Source of the DNA: Lysinibacillus fusiformis
GTDB taxonomy: Bacteria > Bacillota > Bacilli > Bacillales_A > Planococcaceae
DNA length: 64,000 nt
Assembly: GCA_030027265.1 (NCBI GenBank)
Contig: JASENG010000002.1
Location: 124,001-188,000, forward strand
Direction: 5' to 3'
Below, piece after piece: positions 54,880 to 63,275 of this stretch. Numbering within the stretch: the first letter of the stretch is position 1; the number at the start of each line of letters is the position of its first letter. Both the position numbers and the translations under genes were made by a program. Below the pieces are notes generated by a model. The model was not told the DNA's origin, made no database searches, and worked only from the letters and a program-made list of their open reading frames with translations.

Positions 54880-55337
54880 ACATTCGTACGATTTATCCCA
54901 TTTTAAATATATTAAGCTGTGTCATTCTTTTATTTTTAGGCTGGGGCTTTACTCGCAGCAGTGCGACAATCAAAGAAAATTTCCTTGAATATTCAATCCA
55001 TCCGGTTGGCATTATTGCTTGGTTCGTTTTAGTAATATTCGTCCTGACTGTCGTCTTCTTTGCCAATAAACACAATAAAAAATACCCCGATAAAAAGATA
55101 AAAGTCTTTACGATTAATCCCCCAGAATATAATGAAGAAGATGAAATGTATCAATACGCTACAATGAAAGCGACTAAGAAGGTTTATACTTTCCTGACAT
55201 GGGCTTTGCCAATGATTCTTGCCTTATTGCTGCTTCCTCTTCCCTTCAGCAAGTTCAGTATTTTTTTCATTATTGCATGCATTATCATTATTCAAAATTT
55301 CATTTTCTTCTTTGAAATGAACAAATTCAAAGAATAA
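54876..55337 (+). CDS. Membrane protein paired with the HTH regulator
   Basis: 153 residues with four hydrophobic segments (about 6-24, 43-62, 107-125 and 127-146) and a basic/acidic loop containing KHNKKYPDKKIKVFTINPPEYNEEDEMYQ. It is translationally coupled to the HTH gene (ATGA overlap). Such HTH plus multi-TM pairs are frequent in Bacillales, and the membrane partner is usually of unknown function, resembling DUF3169/DUF2178-type proteins. No transporter motif is visible. Confidence 0.65.
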   Translation: MNIRTIYPILNILSCVILLFLGWGFTRSSATIKENFLEYSIHPVGIIAWFVLVIFVLTVVFFANKHNKKYPDKKIKVFTINPPEYNEEDEMYQYATMKATKKVYTFLTWALPMILALLLLPLPFSKFSIFFIIACIIIIQNFIFFFEMNKFKE

Positions 55338-55359
55338 CATTCATTCCAAAAATAAAACA

Positions 55360-55414
55360 GACCAGGTCCACTTCACAATTCAGAATTGTACCTGAATTGT
55401 GTGTGGACCTGGTC
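55360..55414. repeat. GGACCTGGTCC-armed hairpin repeat
   Basis: GACCAGGTCCAC pairs with GTGGACCTGGTC, and CACAATTCAG with CTGAATTGTG, giving a long imperfect hairpin between convergent genes. The outer arm also occurs at 3281-3325 and about 53229. It could also act as a bidirectional terminator. Confidence 0.75.
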
Positions 55415-55415
55415 C

Positions 55416-56051
55416 CTAACTAAATACTTCTTCGTGCTCTTCATCGTGGATTCTATTCTCCAGCATGGTTTCGAAAAATGGGAGTGAGATTTGCACAATA
55501 TAACCGGTGAAAAGTGCAGTAATAATTGTCCCAACACCGATTGGACCACCAAGAAGCCATCCGATCAAAGCAATTGAGGCTTCCATCATTAAACGGGCTT
55601 TTCCAATTGAAAATCCAAATTTCTTAGCAAAAAATATCATTAATGTATCGCGAGGTCCCGCTCCCAATCTAGGAGAAATATACAAGGCACAGCCAATCCC
55701 TAATACAAGGACACCCAGGATGAAATATATATAATCAAAAATTAATCCTGTAGAATCTGGCAATAGCCAGTTAAAAAAGTCGATAAACATCCCGCATAAA
55801 ACCATATTGAGCCCTGTGGCAAGGCGCGGCCATTCTTTTAATAGCAGAGATGTTGAACCTACAATAACTAGTCCCGTAATAATGGACCATGAACCAATTG
55901 TCAGACCGAGTCTTTCAAATAGTGCAATATGCAGCACGTCCCAGGGACCTACCCCAAGCGCTTTACCTTCTATAATCATGGAAACGCCTAAAGACATTAC
56001 TGCTAAACCGACAAAGAAGAACAGCCATTTCCATTTTAATTCTCTTCTCAC
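55416..56051 (-). CDS. YczE/YyaS-type integral membrane protein
   Basis: 211 residues with about five membrane segments. Two copies of a GxGP(W/R)D motif stand out, GKALGVGPWDVLHIAL near residue 30 and SPRLGAGPRDTLMIFFAKKFG near residue 130, as in YczE-family proteins. In B. subtilis YczE affects antibiotic production by an unknown route. The protein ends with a charged tail HDEEHEEVFS. Single gene. Confidence 0.85.
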   Translation of the reverse strand: MRRELKWKWLFFFVGLAVMSLGVSMIIEGKALGVGPWDVLHIALFERLGLTIGSWSIITGLVIVGSTSLLLKEWPRLATGLNMVLCGMFIDFFNWLLPDSTGLIFDYIYFILGVLVLGIGCALYISPRLGAGPRDTLMIFFAKKFGFSIGKARLMMEASIALIGWLLGGPIGVGTIITALFTGYIVQISLPFFETMLENRIHDEEHEEVFS

Positions 56052-56123
56052 TTTACAAAGCCTTCTTTCTATAAATACATTGGCTTGTTATCAAACTTTC
56101 ATTTACATGCCAAACCTATACTA

Positions 56124-56609
56124 TCATACAGTTAACTTTGCAAAATTACCACGGGTTACACGAATTAAATCATTCGGATCAAGCTGAATTTGCATGCCAA
56201 TTTTACCAGCACTAACCACTATATATTCTAAATGTGCCGCTGTTTCATCGATAAAAGTAGGAAATAGCTTTTTCATGCCAACGGGTGAACAGCCCCCGCG
56301 AATATAGCCTGTTGTTGGCAATAGCTCTTTTACATGAAGCATTTCAACTTTCTTTTCCCCGGCTATCTTGGCACAAGCTTTTAAATTCAACTCCTCTGAG
56401 ACAGGAATCACAAAAACAAAAAACTTTCCCGTACCAGCAGTCGCTATTAATGTTTTAAATACGTACTTAACGGGGTGACCTACTTTGTTTGCTACTGTTA
56501 CCCCATCAACTTGGTTATCTTCAATCGTATATTCTATTAAATTGTAGTTTATTTTTTGCTGCTCCAATAATCGAACGGCATTGGTTTTAGCTGCTTTTTG
56601 TTTCGCCAT
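56124..56609 (-). CDS. ybaK: Cys-tRNA(Pro)/Cys-tRNA(Cys) deacylase YbaK
   Basis: About 161 residues of the YbaK/EbsC family. KTNAVRLLEQQKINYNLIEY opens the fold, HPVKYVFKTLIA contains the catalytic lysine, and TTGYIRGGCSPVGMKKLFPTFID is the diagnostic GGCSPVGxKK motif. It removes Cys wrongly attached to tRNA-Pro. The start is taken at MAKQKAAKT because AGGAG is about eleven bases upstream, whereas a GTG three codons earlier is too close to that site. Confidence 0.93.
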   Translation of the reverse strand: MAKQKAAKTNAVRLLEQQKINYNLIEYTIEDNQVDGVTVANKVGHPVKYVFKTLIATAGTGKFFVFVIPVSEELNLKACAKIAGEKKVEMLHVKELLPTTGYIRGGCSPVGMKKLFPTFIDETAAHLEYIVVSAGKIGMQIQLDPNDLIRVTRGNFAKLTV

Positions 56610-56757
56610 CTGCAACACGACTCCTAAACTTACGAAATTCTCTCTTAAATCATATCAAATATCTTGAGCTTCTGTAGCACATTAAGATTCGTGCTTAAAA
56701 TAAAAATGCCCGCCAAAAGCAATTTATGCTTATAGACAGACATTGGATACTCTTATT

Positions 56758-57252
56758 TTATTGAACTTTTTCTAAATGACGCACTAGTTGACCGTAATGG
56801 CCCACAACGTGTTGGACAATTAAATGATCCACTAGGAACGATAGAGGCTTGCCATCAAAATTCGGATTATAGCTTGGCGCTGTTTTTGCTAAATCTTCTT
56901 CTTTCACTTTCAACAAAGCATCTTCTACTTTTGGTACTAGACCTTGTAAGCCAGCGATTGCAGCATCTTTTTGAAGTCCGGATACAACAGTTTCATCTAC
57001 AGCTGCCAAGCGGCGAACGTGTTCGTGGTTTCGTCCCCATTTGGCACCTGGAACAATTAGTAATGCTTCCAAGTCAGCTAACCAAAAATCTACTGCCTCT
57101 AAAACGTGAGAAACAATTTGCATGCCAGACCATTCTTTTTCAGAAGGCTTAATATAAAGTACGGAGTCCTCAGTTTCTCCAAGTACCTTGATTATATCCT
57201 GAATACTTTTCTTAAAAACTTCTACTTTTTCATTTAAAATTGCCGTTGTCAC
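56758..57252 (-). CDS. DinB/YfiT-fold putative thiol-dependent enzyme, candidate maleylpyruvate isomerase
   Basis: 164 residues from a GTG start after AAAGGAGG. The DinB four-helix metal site is clear: His49 in VSHVLEAVDFW, and His148 and His152 in VQHVVGHYGQL. The superfamily includes bacillithiol S-transferases and the mycothiol-dependent maleylpyruvate isomerases of actinobacteria. It sits at the edge of a cluster encoding the gentisate pathway, in which the isomerisation of maleylpyruvate is the only step with no other candidate gene in view. A bacillithiol-dependent isomerase is therefore an attractive inference, but a general thiol transferase or detoxification protein would also fit. 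Confidence 0.75.
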   Translation of the reverse strand: MTTAILNEKVEVFKKSIQDIIKVLGETEDSVLYIKPSEKEWSGMQIVSHVLEAVDFWLADLEALLIVPGAKWGRNHEHVRRLAAVDETVVSGLQKDAAIAGLQGLVPKVEDALLKVKEEDLAKTAPSYNPNFDGKPLSFLVDHLIVQHVVGHYGQLVRHLEKVQ

Positions 57253-57402
57253 TTAAAAAACCTCCTTTAATTCTTAATATAGTGAATTCACTTCACTTTT
57301 ACGATAATGTATAATAGTATATCTTAGTATATAATTAATAATTCTAATAATACAACCAGAACATCTAACTTTTAATAGATTTAACTAGAAAGGATTTATC
57401 CA

Positions 57403-58161
57403 ATGGAAATGAACAAAGCTTCAACGATTGGTTCTCTCGTTCATGGGGTCAATATCATTGATGTTGTGGCCCAAAGCGACAACCCACTAAAATTTACCGA
57501 GATTCAAGAACTTACTGGAATTTCAAAAAGTAATCTTTATAAATATTTAAATACATTAAAACAACTGGATCTTCTTTATAGAGATACAAAGCAAGGCCAC
57601 TATTCTTTAGGCTACAAATTTCTTGAGTATGGGAATGCAGCGATGAAAAACAACGACATCACTAGTAAACTCTCTTCTCACTTTAAAGAAATTAGTAATC
57701 TTACAAATATGACAACCTCGTTATCTGTCTGGTTGAACGATACGCCGGTCATTACGAGTATTTGGAATACGAATTACGGCTTGAATATCGGTGCACAAAT
57801 CGGCACCAAGCTCCCTCTTCTTTCTGCTGCCGGAAAAGTACATGCCGCCTATGCAAATCGTGAAGAAGTTTATCAGTGGATGGAACAAGAGCAGGAAAGG
57901 AATCCAGCATTCCCAGTAGATGAATTCCAAAATGAGCTGCTGGAAATTCGCGAATCCCATATCGCCTTTGCGAAAGAGCCGCTAACGAAACACGTATCAT
58001 CCTTAAGCTTGCCAATTTTAGATTATAAAAATGAGCTTGTTGCCGCATGTACGATTATCGGCTTTTCAGAAGAGGTCCCAAAGGATAAATCCTCTGAGAT
58101 TGTTCAGCAGGTCATTGAAATTAATAAAGAAATGTCCCGCGCTTTTGGCTATAAAAAATAG
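57403..58161 (+). CDS. IclR-family transcriptional regulator 1
   Basis: 252 residues. The N-terminal winged HTH covers about residues 8-65 (LKFTEIQELTGISKSNLYKYLNTL), and the effector-binding domain follows with YGLNIGAQIGTKLPLLSAAGKVHAAY and HVSSLSLPILDY. It is a paralogue of the regulator at 59733, with the same length and similar motifs. IclR proteins control aromatic acid catabolism in many bacteria. It is divergent from the DinB-fold gene, with 150 bp between the starts, so one or both may be its targets. A terminator follows. Confidence 0.88.
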   Translation: MEMNKASTIGSLVHGVNIIDVVAQSDNPLKFTEIQELTGISKSNLYKYLNTLKQLDLLYRDTKQGHYSLGYKFLEYGNAAMKNNDITSKLSSHFKEISNLTNMTTSLSVWLNDTPVITSIWNTNYGLNIGAQIGTKLPLLSAAGKVHAAYANREEVYQWMEQEQERNPAFPVDEFQNELLEIRESHIAFAKEPLTKHVSSLSLPILDYKNELVAACTIIGFSEEVPKDKSSEIVQQVIEINKEMSRAFGYKK

Positions 58162-58171
58162 GAATAAAAAT

Positions 58172-58206
58172 GCGTTAGAGGCTTTACATGCTCTAACGCT
58201 TTTTTA
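58172..58206 (+). terminator. Terminator after iclR 1
   Basis: GCGTTAGAG and CTCTAACGC form a nine-pair stem followed by TTTTTT. Confidence 0.9.
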
Positions 58207-58245
58207 ATTTACTTGCCCACCATATTGCTCAAAAGTCACCTAATC

Positions 58246-59442
58246 TTAGGTTTGAATTAACTTCTCAGCTTTGTATTTGTTGAAGATCCCATATAAGAAA
58301 TCCACACGATGAAAATCCTTTGGCTGGTGTTTTTCAAAAATTGTATCACGAAGCAGCATTAAAACCTTATCTTCTGCATGAATGATTTCACCCCAGTTGC
58401 GTGCACTTGTTTGAACCATTGCCGAACGTGGGATACGGATTTCTTGGTATTTTTTGAATGCTTCTTCATAGGAATCGTTCGCTTTTAATTGTTCACCTAA
58501 AATATATGAATCTTCTAATGCTTGAACTGCACCTTGCGCAAGATATTGCAGCATTGGGTGTGCAGCGTCACCCATTAATGTAACATTGCCCTCTGTCCAG
58601 TTATCAATTGGTAGACGGTCAAACATTGGCCAGCGGAATTGACGGTTAATGTATGAAAGTGCGTTTTGTACTTTTGGATGTGCACCTTCAAAACGTTTTG
58701 CCATTTCATCCGGGTTGCCCCAATCTTCTTTCGTTGCATCGTATGATTTAAATACAACTACTTGGTTATATAATTCACCGCGACGAACTGGATATTGTAC
58801 CATATGAAGGTTTGGCCCGATCCACATAATTACATCATCTAGATCTAAATCCTCTGAAACTTCTTCAATCGGAATCGTACCCCGATATGCTACGTAAGTT
58901 GAGTTGATCGGTTCATCGTCTGCAAAGTTTTTACGAATTTTTGATTTTAAGCCATCTGCCCCGATTACAGCTTCAGCGGTAAATTTCTCGCCATTTTGGT
59001 TAGTAATCGTCACAGTTCCATCGTTTTGCTCTGTGCTTTGGATCACTTGATTATTAAAGAATTTGATGTTTTCAAATTTTTGACAAGCTTCAAAAAGAAC
59101 ACGGTGTAAATCTGAACGGTGTAATACTACATACGGCTGACCAAATTCTTTTTGGAAGTCTTCTCCTAAATCGAGGGTAGCAACTTCTTTTGCTGTATAG
59201 ACATCTTTTAATACTAAACGCTTTGGTTGTACTGCGACTTTTAAAATATCCTCTTTTACCCCTAGATAATCCAATACTTCTAAAGCATTTGGAGCTAATT
59301 GGATCCCAGCGCCAACTTCACCGAACTCTGGTGCTTGCTCAAAGACAGAAATAGATTTCCCTGTATTTTTATAGATTGATAATGCAGTCGCCAGACCACC
59401 AATTCCTCCCCCTACAACAATGATATCGCTTACATTTTCCAT
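58246..59442 (-). CDS. FAD monooxygenase, probable 3-hydroxybenzoate 6-hydroxylase
   Basis: About 398 residues of the group A flavoprotein hydroxylases. IIVVGGGIGGLATALSIYK binds ADP, IGADGLKSKIRK is the DG motif, and VTLMGDAAHPMLQYLAQGAVQALEDSYIL is the GD motif. The family includes salicylate 1-hydroxylase and 3-hydroxybenzoate 6-hydroxylase. Because gentisate dioxygenase and a fumarylpyruvate hydrolase-like gene are neighbours, the product is most likely gentisate from 3-hydroxybenzoate. The start follows GGGGGAAAAGGAAT. It is transcribed divergently from the second iclR gene, and an operator-like palindrome lies upstream. Confidence 0.82.
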   Translation of the reverse strand: MENVSDIIVVGGGIGGLATALSIYKNTGKSISVFEQAPEFGEVGAGIQLAPNALEVLDYLGVKEDILKVAVQPKRLVLKDVYTAKEVATLDLGEDFQKEFGQPYVVLHRSDLHRVLFEACQKFENIKFFNNQVIQSTEQNDGTVTITNQNGEKFTAEAVIGADGLKSKIRKNFADDEPINSTYVAYRGTIPIEEVSEDLDLDDVIMWIGPNLHMVQYPVRRGELYNQVVVFKSYDATKEDWGNPDEMAKRFEGAHPKVQNALSYINRQFRWPMFDRLPIDNWTEGNVTLMGDAAHPMLQYLAQGAVQALEDSYILGEQLKANDSYEEAFKKYQEIRIPRSAMVQTSARNWGEIIHAEDKVLMLLRDTIFEKHQPKDFHRVDFLYGIFNKYKAEKLIQT

Positions 59443-59521
59443 ATTCCTTTTCCCCCTCATCTGCTTTATTTAAAACAAATCCTAATTTCTCAAATCCTAA
59501 ATCACTTTAATTCCACAAATA

Positions 59522-59536
59522 GAGAACCTTGTTCTC
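59522..59536. promoter_or_regulatory. Operator-like palindrome upstream of the monooxygenase
   Basis: GAGAACCTTGTTCTC is a perfect 6-3-6 palindrome about 80 bp before the monooxygenase start, just downstream of a minus-strand promoter (TTGACG, 16 bp, TATAAA). The core GAAC-YTT-GTTC recurs at 60642. Confidence 0.6.
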
Positions 59537-59732
59537 ATTAATAGAAATTTATAACAGTTTACACCATTTCGTCAATACAAAATTGAAAAATTTAGAAATT
59601 TCCGTCAAGGTATATTTTTGTTATAATTACGAACTAACGCAAAAAAATGCTTTTTAAAGTGCAATATTTCTATTTGCAAACTATTAAGAATACAGAGGAT
59701 GGCATCAATAATGCATTCTAAGGGGGAGCAAC

Positions 59733-60491
59733 ATGACAACGAAAAACAAGGTATCGGTTATTCAATCTTTACAGGTGGGACTCAATATTTTAGATGTCTT
59801 AGCAGAACAAAAGGAACCTTTAAAATTTACTGATATTCAAAATTTGACTTCCATGACCAAAAGCAATTTGTATAAATATCTCTCAACTTTATGCGAATTC
59901 GGGGTCATACATCGAAACCCAATGACAAACACTTATTCTTTAGGGCAGAAATTAATTCATTTAGGAAATATTGCATTAGGCCAATCTTCTATTATTGAAA
60001 TTGTCATTCCGTACTTAAAGAAAATAAATGACAACACAAGTTTAACTGCCTTACTTGCCATTCCATCTGTAAATGGACCGCTTATTACTTATATCTCAAG
60101 TGCAGATTACGGCGTTAACATTGGAGCACAAATCGGAACGACACTACCACTTTCCTCTTCGACAGGAATTATCTATTCAGCATTTCCTAATTCACAAATG
60201 ATTTCGTGGGTGGAAGAAGAAGCTTCAAAGCTGGATGAAGACGCTCTTCAAAAGCACGAATCTTACAAAGAGAATGCTAGAAAACTATTTTACGCCTCTA
60301 AAATTGAGCCATTAGTTGAACATGTTTCCAGTTACAGTGTGCCGATTTTAAATTTCAATAAAGATCTAATCGGTGCTATCACTGTAGTTGGTTATACCGA
60401 AATCGTTCCAAAATCAGCTGATCAGCCAATTGGCCAATATGTTCTCGACATCTCAAAACAGATTTCCACCTACTATGGCTTTACAGATTAA
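59733..60491 (+). CDS. IclR-family transcriptional regulator 2
   Basis: 252 residues with winged HTH LKFTDIQNLTSMTKSNLYKYLSTL and an effector domain containing YGVNIGAQIGTTLPLSSSTGIIYSAF and HVSSYSVPILNFNKDL. It is clearly a paralogue of the regulator at 57403 through most of its length. It lies between the divergent monooxygenase and the co-oriented hydrolase-dioxygenase genes, the usual site for a pathway regulator. The ribosome site is AAGGGGGAGC. Its likely operators are the GAAC-N3-GTTC palindromes on both sides. Confidence 0.88.
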   Translation: MTTKNKVSVIQSLQVGLNILDVLAEQKEPLKFTDIQNLTSMTKSNLYKYLSTLCEFGVIHRNPMTNTYSLGQKLIHLGNIALGQSSIIEIVIPYLKKINDNTSLTALLAIPSVNGPLITYISSADYGVNIGAQIGTTLPLSSSTGIIYSAFPNSQMISWVEEEASKLDEDALQKHESYKENARKLFYASKIEPLVEHVSSYSVPILNFNKDLIGAITVVGYTEIVPKSADQPIGQYVLDISKQISTYYGFTD

Positions 60492-60641
60492 AGAACAATT
60501 TCAAAAATTATGATGAGAAAAAATTAGCGAAATTAGCTAATCAAGAAGCTTTTCAGAGTATTCCCTAACTTGCAAATGAATTTTTAGAAAATAAATAACA
60601 TTGACTTTTTTCAACGAAAATATTAATCTTTTTATTAATAG

Positions 60642-60654
60642 TGAACTTTGTTCA
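60642..60654. promoter_or_regulatory. Operator-like palindrome upstream of the hydrolase gene
   Basis: TGAACTTTGTTCA is a perfect 5-3-5 palindrome 33 bp before the start of the FAH-family gene, after a TTGACT -35-like element at 60601. It shares the GAAC-YTT-GTTC core with the site at 59522. Confidence 0.6.
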
Positions 60655-60686
60655 TCATCCGAGAATATAATTATAGGGGGATTATT

Positions 60687-61637
60687 ATGAAACTTATTAA
60701 CTTCACATCGGCGGGACATACAAGAGCAGGAGCAATTGTTGAAGATAAAGTAATCGACTTAAACTATGCTTACCAGGCACAGTTAAAGGCTGACGGTAAA
60801 TATCGCTATGAAGAAATTGCTCATGCTTTTGTACCAGCTACAGCAGATGAATTATACCAAGGCGGTAAAGAATCACTTGAATTAGCACAAAATGCAATCG
60901 ATTTCATTTTAGCCAATCCAGATAGCTTCGATAAAAAAGTGATTTATAACAAAAACGAAGTAAAGGTTGAAGCACCTGTACAAAACCCAGGAAAAATTAT
61001 TTGTGTAGGCCACAACTATCGTGAGCATATTTTAGAAATGGGTCGTGAACTTCCATCTAACCCAGTTATTTTCGCAAAATTTGCCAACACAATTTTAGGA
61101 CCGGAAGATGATATTCCATTCTATCCAATTTCAGACCAACTAGATTACGAAGCCGAATTTACATTTGTTATCGGAAAACAAGCTCGTAACGTTTCTGAAG
61201 AAGATGCACTTGACTATGTTGCAGGTTACACAATCACTAATGATGTAACATATCGTGATATTCAACGCCGCACACTTCAATGGCTGCAAGGTAAAACGAT
61301 AGATGGTACAGCACCAATGGGACCTTACTTAGTGACTTCCGATGAATTGCAAGATCCTTCTGGATTGGATGTTGTATTGAAAGTAAATGGTGATGTTCGT
61401 CAAAAAACAAATACTGCAAATCTAGTATTTGATGTGAAGAAATTAGTATCATTCTTATCAAACTTAATGACGCTGGAACCAGGTGATGTTGTATTGACTG
61501 GTACTCCTGGTGGTGTAGGATTTGCAATGGATCCTCAGCAATTCTTAAAAGATGGCGATGTAGTTACAATCGAAATCGATAAAGTGGGCACATTGGAAAA
61601 CACTGTAAAATCCACTCAAGTTGTTGCTACAGTTTAA
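60687..61637 (+). CDS. Fumarylacetoacetate hydrolase family, probable fumarylpyruvate hydrolase
   Basis: 316 residues. The FAH core has ICVGHNYREHILEMG, the metal-binding DYEAEFTFVIGKQ and ITNDVTYRDIQRR, and VVLTGTPGGVGFAMDP near the C-terminus. In gentisate pathways this fold hydrolyses fumarylpyruvate to fumarate and pyruvate. The gene precedes gentisate dioxygenase on the same strand. The start is chosen at ATG 60687 after AGGGGGATT, thirteen codons inside the longest frame. A hairpin lies between it and the dioxygenase, so expression may be partly separate. Confidence 0.88.
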   Translation: MKLINFTSAGHTRAGAIVEDKVIDLNYAYQAQLKADGKYRYEEIAHAFVPATADELYQGGKESLELAQNAIDFILANPDSFDKKVIYNKNEVKVEAPVQNPGKIICVGHNYREHILEMGRELPSNPVIFAKFANTILGPEDDIPFYPISDQLDYEAEFTFVIGKQARNVSEEDALDYVAGYTITNDVTYRDIQRRTLQWLQGKTIDGTAPMGPYLVTSDELQDPSGLDVVLKVNGDVRQKTNTANLVFDVKKLVSFLSNLMTLEPGDVVLTGTPGGVGFAMDPQQFLKDGDVVTIEIDKVGTLENTVKSTQVVATV

Positions 61638-61658
61638 GTTATGGGTATAGAAGGGTTT

Positions 61659-61688
61659 GAGTAGTGTGTTCACTACTCCCCTTTTCTT
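61659..61688 (+). terminator. Hairpin between FAH and gentisate dioxygenase genes
   Basis: GAGTAGTG and CACTACTC form an eight-pair stem followed by CCCTTTTCTTT. It may be a partial terminator. Confidence 0.6.
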
Positions 61689-61720
61689 TATAAAATTTTA
61701 ATTGCAAAGGGGAATGCATT

Positions 61721-62845
61721 ATGGCTGAAGTAAGTCAAGAAGTTAAGGAATTTATGAAAAGTTCAATTGTAACCGATTACACGAAGGACATTCAACAGTA
61801 CAACTTAGGCCCTCTTTGGGAAGCAATTCCTGAAATTATGAATCATACGCCTAAACCACATGCTGAAGCTTATCTTTGGAGCGATGAGTTAATTAAAAAG
61901 AAAATGGGAGAAGCTGCACAAATCTTCACGCCAGAACGCGGCGGCGAACGTCGTGCAATTTACTTCCAGAATCCTGGGTTAACATACCGTAAGCCATGGG
62001 GATGGGCATCAACAACTCAAACAATTTATGCTGCTGTTCAAATGCTGCAGCCTGGTGAAAAAGCGCCGTCTCACCGCCATTCCCAAAGTGCCCTTCGCTT
62101 CATCTCTGAAGGTACTGGTGCTTACACAATCGTGCAAGGTGAACGTATTTTCATGGAAGAAGGAGATTTCTTAATCACGCCTAAAAACTTATGGCATGGT
62201 CATGAACATGTAGGTACTGAACCGATGCTTTGGATGGATGCTTTAGATATTCCAACGATCTATTCAATTGGCGGTACATTCTTTGAGCCTTATGCAGATG
62301 GTTTACAACAACCGGATATCCCGGATAACTTTACTGAAAAACGTTACCGTGGCGGTATGGTTCGTCCAGTTGGCGATGATAAATACACTGTTGCCCCGCT
62401 TGCAAACTATAAATGGGATCGTACAGTTGAAGGCATTAAAGGTTTAATGGAATTTGATCCAAATCCACATCACGGATTTGCAGTCGAATATATCAACCCA
62501 TCAACTGGTAAATCAGCTAACCCTACACTAGGAACAAGAATGCAGCATTTACCAAAAGATTTCCATACAAAGGCTTTACGCCATACTCACTCTACTGTTT
62601 ACCATATTCATAAAGGATCTGGTTATTCAGTAATTAACGGTGTTCGTTTTGACTGGAAAAAAGGCGATTACTTCGTTGTGCCAAACTGGGCTTGGTATGA
62701 ACACGTTGCTTCTGAGGATTCTTACCTATTCTCGGTAAACGATATTCCGATTATGGATCGATTCGAATTAGAACAGGAGCAAGCTTATGATTCAAACAAC
62801 GGTCATCAAATAATTACTGGTGAGTTTAAAGCTGCTTTCCGTTAA
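61721..62845 (+). CDS. Gentisate 1,2-dioxygenase
   Basis: 374 residues, a bicupin. The first cupin has LQPGEKAPSHRHSQSALRFISEG, with the iron-binding His pair, and DFLITPKNLWHGHEH with the third. The second cupin has LRHTHSTVYHIHKGSGYSVING and VPNWAWYEH. YFQNPGLTYRKPWGWASTTQTIYAAVQML is a typical gentisate dioxygenase segment. It opens the ring of gentisate to maleylpyruvate. Its ribosome site is AAAGGGGAATGC. The pathway assignment for the whole cluster rests mainly on this gene. Confidence 0.93.
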   Translation: MAEVSQEVKEFMKSSIVTDYTKDIQQYNLGPLWEAIPEIMNHTPKPHAEAYLWSDELIKKKMGEAAQIFTPERGGERRAIYFQNPGLTYRKPWGWASTTQTIYAAVQMLQPGEKAPSHRHSQSALRFISEGTGAYTIVQGERIFMEEGDFLITPKNLWHGHEHVGTEPMLWMDALDIPTIYSIGGTFFEPYADGLQQPDIPDNFTEKRYRGGMVRPVGDDKYTVAPLANYKWDRTVEGIKGLMEFDPNPHHGFAVEYINPSTGKSANPTLGTRMQHLPKDFHTKALRHTHSTVYHIHKGSGYSVINGVRFDWKKGDYFVVPNWAWYEHVASEDSYLFSVNDIPIMDRFELEQEQAYDSNNGHQIITGEFKAAFR

Positions 62846-62873
62846 TAATAATTAAATTATTATTCTATAAAGT

Positions 62874-62918
62874 TAGGGTAGAATTTAGAGCATCTTCTAA
62901 ATTCCGCCCTTCTTCTTT
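62874..62918 (+). terminator. Terminator after gentisate dioxygenase
   Basis: AGGGTAGAATTTAGA pairs with TCTAAATTCCGCCCT (two wobble-like positions) and is followed by TCTTCTTT. Confidence 0.75.
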
Positions 62919-63001
62919 ATAACGAGATATTCGTTAAATTTTGTCGAATCAGCTTTCTAAATATATAGATAATTAAAAATTTTCTATTTCTTAAAAACTA
63001 T

Positions 63002-63093
63002 TTGACATTTTTGTGACTGTTTTTTATATTATAAGTGTATATACTTCACTATTTAGAGAATTATATTTTTAACCAAGAATGAAAACGCTTTTT
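63002..63093 (+). promoter_or_regulatory. Promoter and cre-like site before the TRAP gene
   Basis: TTGACA (63002) and TATATT (63025) are 17 bp apart. TGAAAACGCTTTTT at 63080-63093 resembles a CcpA cre site and lies about 45 bp downstream of the predicted start, a roadblock position. The rest of the 430-bp gap after the dioxygenase shows no gene. Confidence 0.6.
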
Positions 63094-63275
63094 TTTTAGA
63101 ATAATTCGAATACTATTTCCAAAAAGTTTTAAGTGGGGATTTAATACTTTACACAAGGTATTTAGGTTACCAACGCTGACATGAAACGATTATCCATAAA
63201 AATATCTTTGAGAGATCGTTGTACTTATAGCAAGGTGCCTTTATATATAAAGGGATTATTTGAGGGGGAAATTCT

